Shown piece after piece: positions 15,158 to 21,535 of a stretch of DNA of 22,894 bases (position 1 is its first letter; each line of letters begins with the position of its first letter). Location of the stretch: positions 1 to 22,894 of the forward strand of contig JAKPQT010000621.1 in the NCBI GenBank assembly GCA_029555885.1, written 5' to 3'. Position numbers and translations under genes: made by a program. Origin of the DNA: Chloroflexota bacterium (GTDB lineage Bacteria; Chloroflexota; Anaerolineae; CG2-30-64-16). Under the pieces are notes generated by a model, which saw only the letters and a list, made by a program, of their open reading frames with translations, was not told the DNA's origin and did not search any database.

Positions 15158-15826
15158 TTATGAATTACGAATTGAGAACGACGAAGTGGGTCGGGTTGGT
15201 TGGCCCAGGGTGTCGGATAGCCATCGGGTGATCTCGGCGGCAGCCTGGTCGATGGTGAGCGCGGAAGTGTCCAGCAGGGCGACCGGCGCCGCCGGTTGCT
15301 GGCCCTGCGCGCGCAGCCAGCGATTGAAGTCGCGTTGGGCTGCGATGAAGTCCTCCGTCACGCCGCGCCAGGCCGGGCGGTCCCGCAGCCGGCGCACGAG
15401 CACATCGGCGTCGCATACGAGCGCCAGGATGTGCAGCGGACCGAAGTAGCGCCGCTCGACGCACGGTTCGAGGTTCCCCGGCACGGCGAAGCCTGCACCG
15501 AACAGCGCGACGGGCCGGCCCGCCTGCCCGATGTTCTTCGCCATGCGCAGCCAGGTCTCGAAGAAGTCGCGGTAGCCATCCCCAGGCCGGTCAAATTCGG
15601 GGCGCCACAGGATATCGGACTCCAGGCACACCGCGGGCTGCGGCTGGATGCTCAAAGCCTGCAACAGGGCGGATTTGCCCGTCCCGCTGGCGCCGCCGAC
15701 CGTGAACAATGGCTGGCGCAGAAATGGATGCCGGTGGCCGCACTCCGGGCAGACCGCGTGGGGGCCGGCCGGGTCGATGATCTTGTCGGCCCGATAGATG
15801 CCGCACTGATAGCAGACGTTGAACAT
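15158..15826 (-). CDS. Zinc-ribbon plus P-loop kinase-like ATP-binding protein
   Basis: With the start at 15826 it has 222 residues. The N-terminus carries a zinc-ribbon-like pair of CxxC knuckles, C5/C8 (CYQCG) and C26/C29 (CPECGH). This is followed directly by a P-loop, GGASGTGKS at 44-52, and an adenylate/shikimate-kinase-like layout: LESDILW, VALFGAGFAVPGN, then CDADVLVRRLRDRPAWRG as a possible lid/arginine region. A small-molecule or nucleotide kinase, or a P-loop phosphotransferase, is likely; the substrate is unknown. GAGG lies 8 bases before this ATG, and the upstream in-frame ATG at 15868 falls inside the preceding hairpin region. The last residues (SSFSIRNS) are encoded by an AT-rich AATTCGTAATTC-type sequence unlike the gene body, so the original C-terminus may have been replaced. 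It is separated from the methyltransferase by a strong hairpin. Confidence 0.82.
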   Translation of the reverse strand: MFNVCYQCGIYRADKIIDPAGPHAVCPECGHRHPFLRQPLFTVGGASGTGKSALLQALSIQPQPAVCLESDILWRPEFDRPGDGYRDFFETWLRMAKNIGQAGRPVALFGAGFAVPGNLEPCVERRYFGPLHILALVCDADVLVRRLRDRPAWRGVTEDFIAAQRDFNRWLRAQGQQPAAPVALLDTSALTIDQAAAEITRWLSDTLGQPTRPTSSFSIRNS

Positions 15827-15846
15827 CGAAGTCCTCAAGTGACAAT

Positions 15847-15896
15847 AAGACCTTCGAGGTTGTGCCACTTCGTGACCCGGAAACCTCGAAGGTCTT
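15847..15896 (-). terminator. Perfect 15-bp inverted repeat, terminator-like
   Basis: AAGACCTTCGAGGTT (15847-15861) and AACCTCGAAGGTCTT (15882-15896) pair perfectly around a 20-base loop that holds a small CAC-TTC-GTG hairpin. It fills the gap between the methyltransferase stop (15902) and the P-loop gene start (15826). I associate this kind of element with dispersed terminator-like repeats in Chloroflexota, but cannot verify copy number here. Confidence 0.65.
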
Positions 15897-15901
15897 GCGC
15901 A

Positions 15902-16594
15902 TCAGACCGGCTTGCGCCAGATGAGCGAGTAGCGGTAGAACAGGTGGCGGCGCACGCGCGCGCCGGGCAGTAGATCCCTCGCCACGCGGCGTACCTCGGC
16001 GAGCGTCAGGTAATGGTCGTGCGGCCCGTGGGCAGCCCAGGCCTCGCGCACGGGCAGTGGGTCTTGCAGTCGCCGGTTGCGGAGGAGGCGGAGCGCGAAG
16101 CCGACGGGCACGGCGAGGCCGCTGACGGCAAAGTCGGCGGGTGTCGCTGCCTGATAAAGGTCGAGGACGAGCAGCACGCCGCCGGGACGCAGCGCACCGG
16201 CCATCTGGCCGAGCGTCTCTGCGAGCGGCAGATGGTGCAGTGTGGCAATGGATGCGATGCAGTCGAAGGACGCAGCAGGCCACGGCCACGTCCGCACGTC
16301 AGCCACCTCGTAGGTGATGTTGGCTTGCCCTGCGGAGCGCGCTCGCGCCCGTGCGATCATCTCAGGGGAGAAGTCGAGTCCCAGGACGCTGCCGGCCCGC
16401 GCGGCCAGCAGCCGCGCAAACGTACCTGTCCCGCAGCCGACATCCAGCCCGCGGTCCACGCGCGCGGGCAACTGGCGCAGCAGGTAGCCGTGATAGTGGC
16501 TGTTGTGGCTCCAGCCTGCTTCATCGAACGCGGCCAGCCGGTCGAAGTCGGCGCGGACGGCCGCGGTCAGTGCGTCATCTGTGAGAGCCGGCAT
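15902..16594 (-). CDS. Class I SAM-dependent methyltransferase
   Basis: A Rossmann-fold methyltransferase of 230 residues, Methyltransf_11/25-like. Motif I is LDVGCGTGTFARLLA (50-64), the acidic ribose-binding residue is D74 (LGLDFSPEMI), the adenine-contact acid is D99 (EVADVRTW), and the post-motif region FDCIASIATLHHLP (110-123) continues into LRPGGVLLVLDLY. The acceptor substrate cannot be read; the family includes ubiquinone/menaquinone, small-metabolite and protein methyltransferases. The ATG lies nine bases past the GNAT stop, with TGAGGA as an overlapping stop/Shine-Dalgarno, so it is tightly coupled to the GNAT gene. A strong hairpin follows the stop. Confidence 0.87.
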   Translation of the reverse strand: MPALTDDALTAAVRADFDRLAAFDEAGWSHNSHYHGYLLRQLPARVDRGLDVGCGTGTFARLLAARAGSVLGLDFSPEMIARARARSAGQANITYEVADVRTWPWPAASFDCIASIATLHHLPLAETLGQMAGALRPGGVLLVLDLYQAATPADFAVSGLAVPVGFALRLLRNRRLQDPLPVREAWAAHGPHDHYLTLAEVRRVARDLLPGARVRRHLFYRYSLIWRKPV

Positions 16595-16603
16595 GGCGTA
16601 TCC

Positions 16604-17524
16604 TCAGGCTCGTTCGTACACGAACGACTGCCGTTCCTCGGCCGCATCGAGGGAACGGTAGAGGGCAATTGCCTCGGGGTCGTAGCCCGTGATGTAGGCG
16701 TTCCGCAAGCCGTACGCGCGCAGCCGGTTCAGACACTCCTGAGTCACCGCACGGGCAAAGCCGCGGCGCCGGAAGTCGGAGTGCGTGCAGACGCGCTCGA
16801 TGTCGGCTTCGACGTTGGCCGCGTCGATGAGCGCTTCGCAGCCGGCGACAAGCTGGCCGTCCGGCGCCATCACGCAGAGGTCAGTGTCCCCGTGATAGAT
16901 GGGCCCCGCCTGGCTGTGATTGTAGAAAGCCATGTGCCGTTGCAGCACCTCTTCCGTGGGCGTGATTCCGATGAAGGCATTGTCGCGCAGGATGCGCTGG
17001 CCGCGGTAGTCCCCATGCGAGCGCATATCGACGATCACGAAGCCGGGCTCCAGTGGGAAACGGCGGACCGGTTCGCGCGCCAGGTCGAACCGCTGCGTGT
17101 AGAATGCCGCGCCGCGGTGGAAGCCGTAACGTTCGAGGGTCGCCATCTCCGGCGCCTGGCGTTCCGTGACTTCGACCGTGAAACGGGGGCCGCGCTCGGC
17201 CCAGTTCGTCAGCGACCACTCCAACAGCTCGCCGAAGAGGAAGCGATACCCCGGCGCCAGCAGGATGGCAAGGCCTGCATCGCCGCTTTCCGAAATGGCG
17301 AACCCGGCAACCTCGTCGAACGCGTCGAACCAGACCTCCGCATTGCGTTCGCAGAAGCCCGGTCGGGCGGTCTTGTTCTCGTACAGCCCATACTTCCAGT
17401 CCACGAACCGGCCGAGACACCAGGTCGAATGCGTGCGGAAGTAGGACATATGGGTGGTGACGAATCGGCAGAGCCGGCGGAAGTCACCAGATACTTCAGA
17501 GTAGCTGCGATGTGTGGTCTTCAT
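16604..17524 (-). CDS. Tandem GNAT-family acetyltransferase
   Basis: With the start at 17524 it has 306 residues, roughly twice a single GNAT domain. The C-terminal half (about 160-306) holds the acetyl-CoA pyrophosphate-binding motif RVCTHSDFRRRGFARAV (244-260) and the closing GLRNAYITGYDPEAIALYRSL. The N-terminal half (about 1-150) has the same overall spacing but a poor motif A, so it is probably a degenerate GNAT repeat used for structure or substrate binding. The ATG lies four bases after the SDR stop and the Shine-Dalgarno GGGATAGG overlaps that stop, so translation is probably coupled. The earlier in-frame ATG at 17608 lies inside the SDR gene and was rejected. Acceptor unknown. Confidence 0.85.
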   Translation of the reverse strand: MKTTHRSYSEVSGDFRRLCRFVTTHMSYFRTHSTWCLGRFVDWKYGLYENKTARPGFCERNAEVWFDAFDEVAGFAISESGDAGLAILLAPGYRFLFGELLEWSLTNWAERGPRFTVEVTERQAPEMATLERYGFHRGAAFYTQRFDLAREPVRRFPLEPGFVIVDMRSHGDYRGQRILRDNAFIGITPTEEVLQRHMAFYNHSQAGPIYHGDTDLCVMAPDGQLVAGCEALIDAANVEADIERVCTHSDFRRRGFARAVTQECLNRLRAYGLRNAYITGYDPEAIALYRSLDAAEERQSFVYERA

Positions 17525-17528
17525 GTGC

Positions 17529-18272
17529 CTATCCCATGACCAGGCCGCCGCCCACCTGCAGCGCGGCGCCGGTGATATAGCTGGCAGCCTCGCTCGCCAG
17601 GAAGGCAATGGCTGCGGCGACTTCCTCCGGTCGGCCCAGGCGGCCCAGCGGCGTCTGTTTCAGCCACTCCCCTGCACGTGAAGGCAACTGGCCGGCCAGC
17701 ATGTCTGTTTCGATGCGGCCTGGCACGACCACGTTGGCCGTGACATTGTGGGGGCCGGCTTCTTTGGCCAGGGAGAAAGTGAACCCGAGCAGTCCGGCCT
17801 TGGCCGCTGCGTAGTGCGCATGTCGGGCCGAGCCGGTGTAAGCGGCCTGCGACGAGACGTTGATGATGCGCCCCCAGCGTTGCGCCAACATTTCGGGAAG
17901 GCACGCCTGCGCGAGGCGGAACGCGGCGGTGAGGTTCAGGTCCAGGCTGCGTTGCCATTCTGCGTCCGCCATCTCCGTGACTGAAGCTGTACCCTGCTCG
18001 CCGGCGTTGTTCACCAGGATGTCCACCGGCCCCAGCTCCGCCCGGATTTCTGCGACGAGCCTCGTGATGGCGTCCGGGTCGAGCAGGTCGGCCTGCACGA
18101 CCATAGCCCTCCCGCCCTCGGCGCGTATCTGCGCCGCGACCGCCAGGCCCGCGTCCGCGTGGCTACGATAGTGGACGGCCACGGCTGCGCCCTGTGCGGC
18201 GAGGGCCAGACACGTCGCCTGGCCGATGCCGCGCGCCCCGCCGGTGACGAGTGCGATGTGGGTAGTCTGCAT
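17529..18272 (-). CDS. SDR-family oxidoreductase (FabG-like)
   Basis: Classical short-chain dehydrogenase/reductase of 247 residues, the usual length of FabG-type 3-oxoacyl reductases. TGGARGIG (10-17) binds the dinucleotide, NNAG is at 88-91, N113 (DLNL), and the catalytic S141-Y154-K158 set is intact. The C-terminus ASYITGAALQVGGGLVMG matches the family. R36 after the second strand (VHYRS) hints at NADPH preference. The start at 18272 gives a normal N-terminus; an upstream in-frame ATG at 18323 would read through repeat-like intergenic sequence. It leads the SDR-GNAT-methyltransferase run. It is probably not the fatty-acid FabG because no other fab genes are near. Confidence 0.9.
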   Translation of the reverse strand: MQTTHIALVTGGARGIGQATCLALAAQGAAVAVHYRSHADAGLAVAAQIRAEGGRAMVVQADLLDPDAITRLVAEIRAELGPVDILVNNAGEQGTASVTEMADAEWQRSLDLNLTAAFRLAQACLPEMLAQRWGRIINVSSQAAYTGSARHAHYAAAKAGLLGFTFSLAKEAGPHNVTANVVVPGRIETDMLAGQLPSRAGEWLKQTPLGRLGRPEEVAAAIAFLASEAASYITGAALQVGGGLVMG

Positions 18273-18299
18273 AGTCTCTCGTTCCCTCGCGCCGCCGTC

Positions 18300-18336
18300 A
18301 ACGAATGCCGCTTCGCTTACCACGAATGAACGAATG
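18300..18336 (+). repeat. Three short ACGAATG direct repeats
   Basis: ACGAATG occurs at 18301-18307, 18322-18328 and 18330-18336, between the SDR start and the insertion sequence. A related AACGAATGA is read on the minus strand at the end of the sugar kinase gene beside the other end of the insertion sequence. It resembles simple dispersed intergenic repeat sequence. Confidence 0.45.
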
Positions 18337-18400
18337 CGGTCCGGCTCAGCAATTCGTTGCTCTGAAAATAGCCCTACGGCCCGTGCCGGAGGTCCGGGGG

Positions 18401-18509
18401 TTAGGCGGCCACGGGTTGCGGCTCGATACGCACGCCGTAACCCAGCCGTTTGACGCGCTTGAGAAGGCGGTCTACGATGGACTCCTTCTTGCGCTCATCG
18501 AAGTAGTTG
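18401..18509 (-). pseudogene. Out-of-frame C-terminal tail of the IS110 transposase
   Basis: Immediately after the G run the alternative frame reads 35 residues (NYFDERKKES..., ...VKRLGYGVRIEPQ) and stops with TAA at 18403-18401. This matches the expected end of IS110 transposases (YFDER, R-rich helix, LGY-V). It is separated from the main frame by a single base. Confidence 0.75.
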
Positions 18510-19724
18510 CCCCCAGTTCATGGTAAGGTTCATGCCGGGCAGCATGTGGTAGGCGATCACCAGAATCGAATGGGCCACGGCCACAATGGCCCGCTGCTTG
18601 CCGCGCCTGGCGATCAGACGGCAGTACTGCGCCGCCAGGTAAGTGTCTTTCATATGGGACGACGCCCAAGCTGCTTGCACCAATCCGCTGCGCAGTGCGG
18701 CATTGCCTTGCCGGATACGGCCGGAGTAGTGTTTGCCCGCACTCTCGTAGTTGCCCGGCGCCAGGCCCGCCCAAGCCGCGGCGTGCGCGGCACTCGGAAA
18801 CCGACGCATGTCGGTGCCCAGTTCAGCCACGATCATCTCGGCCAGGCGCTGGTCGACACCCGGGATCGTGTCCCGGAGTGCCACAGCCTGGGCGGGGGGC
18901 AAGGGCGCCGCGTCCTCGGGCTGCGTCTGACTGCGCGGGTCAGCACTGTCGGTGCCAGCCGCCGGTGGCTGCCCCGCCCCCATGGCTTCGACCCGGTGGA
19001 CAATCTCCGCACTCAGCGCCGCCACCTGTTCGTCCAGGAAATCAAGGTGCGCCAATTGCTGCGCCAACAGGAAGCGCTGGTGTTCGCGCACGACCCCGGT
19101 CAACGCCCGTTCCAGTTCCGGCAGCTTCTCCCGCAGCCGGCCCCGGGCCCACTCGGCCAGGGTCGCCGCGTCGGCCTGCCCGGCCACCAACGCGTCCAGC
19201 AAGGCCCGCCCCGAGACCCCCAACACATTGCTGGCCACCGAGGCCAGCTTGATGTTGGCACCCTCCAGCCACTTTTGGACGCGGTTCACCTCCCGCGCCC
19301 GCTCGCGTACCAGACTCGTCCGGGAGCGCGTCAGATCCCGCAAGTCCCGCTGGGCGACCGGCGGAATGTAGCTCGCACGCAGCAAGCTGTGCTCCAGGAG
19401 TTCGTTGAGCCACTCGGCATCCTGCAGGTCCGTCTTGCGCCCCGGTACAGGCTTGACGTGTTGCGGGTTGACCAGCAGCACCTCGAACTCGTCTTCCAGC
19501 AGGTTGTAGACCGGCTTCCAGTACTCACCCGTGCTTTCCCTGGCGACGTGCGTGATCTCCCACGCATGCAGCCAATCGACCAGCGGCAACAGATCGGCCG
19601 TCATCGTGCCGAAGGTCTGCCGTGCGCGCAACCGCTCCTTGCCAGCACCTGGTTGCGACCGCGAGGCCACCACGGTCCGCTTGTGCACGTCCAAACCGGC
19701 GCACTGCTCGGAGATCACGTCCAT
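18495..19724 (-). CDS. IS110-family transposase, C-terminus frameshifted
   Basis: A DEDD-type recombinase of 409 residues as it stands. The N-terminal RuvC-like domain shows D12 (GLDVHK), E63 (ARESTGEYW), D99 and D102 (GRKTDLQDAEW). A coiled region (about 130-245) follows, then the Transposase_20 domain IPGVDQRLAEMIVAELG, with a candidate catalytic serine near 328 (NYESAGK) and GRIRQGNAALR. A perfect GGAGGTGA Shine-Dalgarno supports the start at 19724. The frame ends at 18495 just after MNWGQLLR. Removing one G from the five-G run at 18510-18514 restores WG followed by NYFDERKKES and a family-like tail ending at 18401-18403. The gene is therefore probably a recent one-base insertion mutant, or an assembly error. 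Confidence 0.92.
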   Translation of the reverse strand: MDVISEQCAGLDVHKRTVVASRSQPGAGKERLRARQTFGTMTADLLPLVDWLHAWEITHVARESTGEYWKPVYNLLEDEFEVLLVNPQHVKPVPGRKTDLQDAEWLNELLEHSLLRASYIPPVAQRDLRDLTRSRTSLVRERAREVNRVQKWLEGANIKLASVASNVLGVSGRALLDALVAGQADAATLAEWARGRLREKLPELERALTGVVREHQRFLLAQQLAHLDFLDEQVAALSAEIVHRVEAMGAGQPPAAGTDSADPRSQTQPEDAAPLPPAQAVALRDTIPGVDQRLAEMIVAELGTDMRRFPSAAHAAAWAGLAPGNYESAGKHYSGRIRQGNAALRSGLVQAAWASSHMKDTYLAAQYCRLIARRGKQRAIVAVAHSILVIAYHMLPGMNLTMNWGQLLR

Positions 19725-19929
19725 GCGTTCACCTCCCCCGGCCAGCCGGTCAGGTACCCGTGCGATGAGCCGTTGCTCTACGTGCTCGCCCATGGGCGGC
19801 GACAATCCCTGGTGCTTCCGGGTACCCGGGTCCGGTTCATTCGCAGGCTCGCAGCCCCATCGAAGAGGCGACCTCCGACCGGCTAACCCGGAGACAGTCT
19901 ACGCCACTACCCGCCGCCTGTCACGCGCT
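19725..19929 (-). ncRNA. Candidate IS110 bridge RNA region (5' noncoding end of the element)
   Basis: IS110-group elements encode a structured bridge RNA between the left end and the transposase gene that pairs with target and donor DNA; that is established for IS621 and relatives. This interval is the right length and side. It contains strong self-complementary segments, including CCGGGTACCCGG (19818-19829) and CGCCCATGGGCG (19787-19798), plus a repeated CGGGTACC (minus strand at 19760-19753 and 19828-19821). I could not define the target- and donor-binding loops by eye, so exact ends are unknown. Confidence 0.4.
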
Positions 19930-19968
19930 GGCCCTACCATTTTCATCCCTGCTGGTGCCCGTAGGGCC
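19930..19968 (-). terminator. Inverted repeat after the sugar kinase gene
   Basis: GGCCCTAC (19930-19937) and GTAGGGCC (19961-19968) pair perfectly around a 23-base loop, starting 7 bases past the kinase stop on the minus strand. It could be the kinase terminator or part of the insertion-sequence end, since GCCCTACGG also occurs at 18371. Confidence 0.45.
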
Positions 19969-19975
19969 GTATGGT

Positions 19976-21535
19976 TCATTCGTTGCCGGAATTCGATGAC
20001 GGCTCACTTCCCACCCGCGCCAGCGCGTCGAAATCATCCTTCACGTGCTCGTAAACGCGGCGGTAGATCGCGTACAGCTCGCTGTAAAGCGCGTGGCGCG
20101 CAGCGTCGGGCAGGAAGTGGCTGCGGACTTGCACCAGCTCGGCCAGCGCGGCCTGTGGGTCGGGATACCAGCCCAAGCCCATCCCGGTGAGCACCGCATC
20201 CCCGAACGGCGCGCCGACCGAAGTCTCGGGCAGCGCGACCGGTAGCCCCAACACATCGGCCTTGATCTGGTTCCAGACCGCGCTGCGCGTGCCGCCGCCG
20301 ACCGAACGCACCTCGCGCAGGGTCAGCCCTGCGCGGCGGGCGACTTCGACGTTGTGCCGGAGGGCGTATGCGGCGCCTTCCAGGATGGCGCGAATCACCT
20401 GTCCGCGCGTCGTGGTGAGTGAGAGGCCGAAGAACACGCCCCGCGCCTCCGTATGCCAGATCGGCGCGCGCTCGCCCATCATGTACGGCAGGAAGATCAG
20501 GCCGCCGCTGCCCGGCGGCGCATGTTCCGCCTGGAGATTCAACAGGTCATACGCATCGAGGTTGAGGCCGGTTGCAGCCTGCATCTCAACCAGGCCGAAC
20601 TGGTCGCGGTACCAGCGCAGCGCCGCACCGGAAGCGACCATCGCGCCCAACACCATGTCGATGCCGGGGATGGCATGAGGCATGGCGATAAACGCAGGCT
20701 CCAGCACGCGGCCGTCGTGCGGCATGAGCAGCACCGTGGATGTGCCGGTCATCTCCGCGGCGATGCCCGGCTCCACTGCGCCCGCTTCGACGGCCGCGGC
20801 CGCGCCGTCCACCGTGCCGGCCATGACCGGCGTGCCCGCGGCCAGTCCGGTCGCCTCCGCAGCCGCGGTCGTCACCGTGCCGATGATCTCGTGCCCGGCG
20901 CGGATGGGCGGGAAGCTGTTCGGCGTCACGCCGCAGGCCGCACACAGCTCGGCGGACCATTTCCCTGTCCGCCGGTCGCGCACTTGGAGCAGGCCTGCGT
21001 GCGCGGGGTCCAGGCTGAGCGTACCGGAGAGGCGATAGGCGATGTAGCCGTTGATCTGCACGAAAACGGCAGTGGCCGCGAACGCATCCGGCTCGTGGCG
21101 GCGGAACCAGAGCAGCTTCGGTGCGACGTAGAAGGGGTCGGGCCGGTTGCCGGTGAGCTGCTCGATGCGGCCGGGGCCAAGCTGGACGGCCAGCTCCTTC
21201 GCCTCCGCGTCCGCGCGACGGTCCATCCAAATGAGCGCGGGGCGGACCGGGCGGCCTGCACGATCCAGCGGGAGCAGGGTGGGGGCCTGCGCGCTGACGG
21301 CGAGACCCGCCACGCGGCCGGCTGCATCGGGCACGGCGGCCAGCGCCTGCCGGATCGCCGCGCACGCGGCCTGCCACCAGTCCTCGGGCGCTTGTTCCAC
21401 CCAGCCGGGCCGGAGGTGGCGGGTTGGATACTCGGCCTGGCCCAGTCCTTGCAGGCGGCCCGCCCGGTCGTACAGCGCGGCCTTCGTGCCGGTCGTGCCG
21501 ATGTCGATGCCGAGCAGCAGGTCAGCGCCTGCCAT
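19976..21535 (-). CDS. FGGY-family carbohydrate kinase (xylulokinase-like)
   Basis: ATP-dependent sugar or sugar-alcohol kinase of 519 residues, full length for the family. The N-terminal phosphate-binding motif GIDIGTTGTKAALYD (9-23), WMDRRADAEA (103-112) like the xylulokinase WxDRR segment, catalytic aspartate D243 (MAGTVDGAAAAV), and the C-terminal VRSVGGGTRSAVWNQIKADVLG signature are present. Xylulokinase is the closest class by eye, but the FGGY family includes ribulo-, fuculo-, erythritol and autoinducer-2 kinases, and the dehydrogenase partner leaves the substrate open. The ATG overlaps the end of the dehydrogenase gene by 14 bases, and its GGAGGTG Shine-Dalgarno lies inside that gene, so the two are translationally coupled. 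Confidence 0.88.
   Translation of the reverse strand: MAGADLLLGIDIGTTGTKAALYDRAGRLQGLGQAEYPTRHLRPGWVEQAPEDWWQAACAAIRQALAAVPDAAGRVAGLAVSAQAPTLLPLDRAGRPVRPALIWMDRRADAEAKELAVQLGPGRIEQLTGNRPDPFYVAPKLLWFRRHEPDAFAATAVFVQINGYIAYRLSGTLSLDPAHAGLLQVRDRRTGKWSAELCAACGVTPNSFPPIRAGHEIIGTVTTAAAEATGLAAGTPVMAGTVDGAAAAVEAGAVEPGIAAEMTGTSTVLLMPHDGRVLEPAFIAMPHAIPGIDMVLGAMVASGAALRWYRDQFGLVEMQAATGLNLDAYDLLNLQAEHAPPGSGGLIFLPYMMGERAPIWHTEARGVFFGLSLTTTRGQVIRAILEGAAYALRHNVEVARRAGLTLREVRSVGGGTRSAVWNQIKADVLGLPVALPETSVGAPFGDAVLTGMGLGWYPDPQAALAELVQVRSHFLPDAARHALYSELYAIYRRVYEHVKDDFDALARVGSEPSSNSGNE

Larger units (their letters stand above)
18371..19967 (-). mobile_element. IS110-family insertion sequence (boundaries approximate)
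   Basis: Transposase plus noncoding flanks. A 9-bp inverted pair, GCCCTACGG at 18371-18379 and CCGTAGGGC at 19959-19967, brackets the gene and gives about 1.6 kb, in the normal range for the family. IS110-group elements often lack true terminal inverted repeats and make little or no target duplication, so these ends are a guess; the right-hand copy may instead belong to a hairpin after the sugar kinase gene. About 235 bases of noncoding sequence lie 5' of the transposase and only about 30 bases 3' of its restored frame, the layout of the IS110 (not IS1111) group. Confidence 0.6.

Noticed and set aside
16013..17539. 508-codon open frame on the plus strand
   Set aside because: Antisense shadow across the methyltransferase and GNAT genes.
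18495..18520. Programmed frameshift in the IS110 transposase
   Set aside because: The shift needed is not at a typical slippery heptamer and IS110 transposases are normally a single frame; mutation or sequencing error is more likely.
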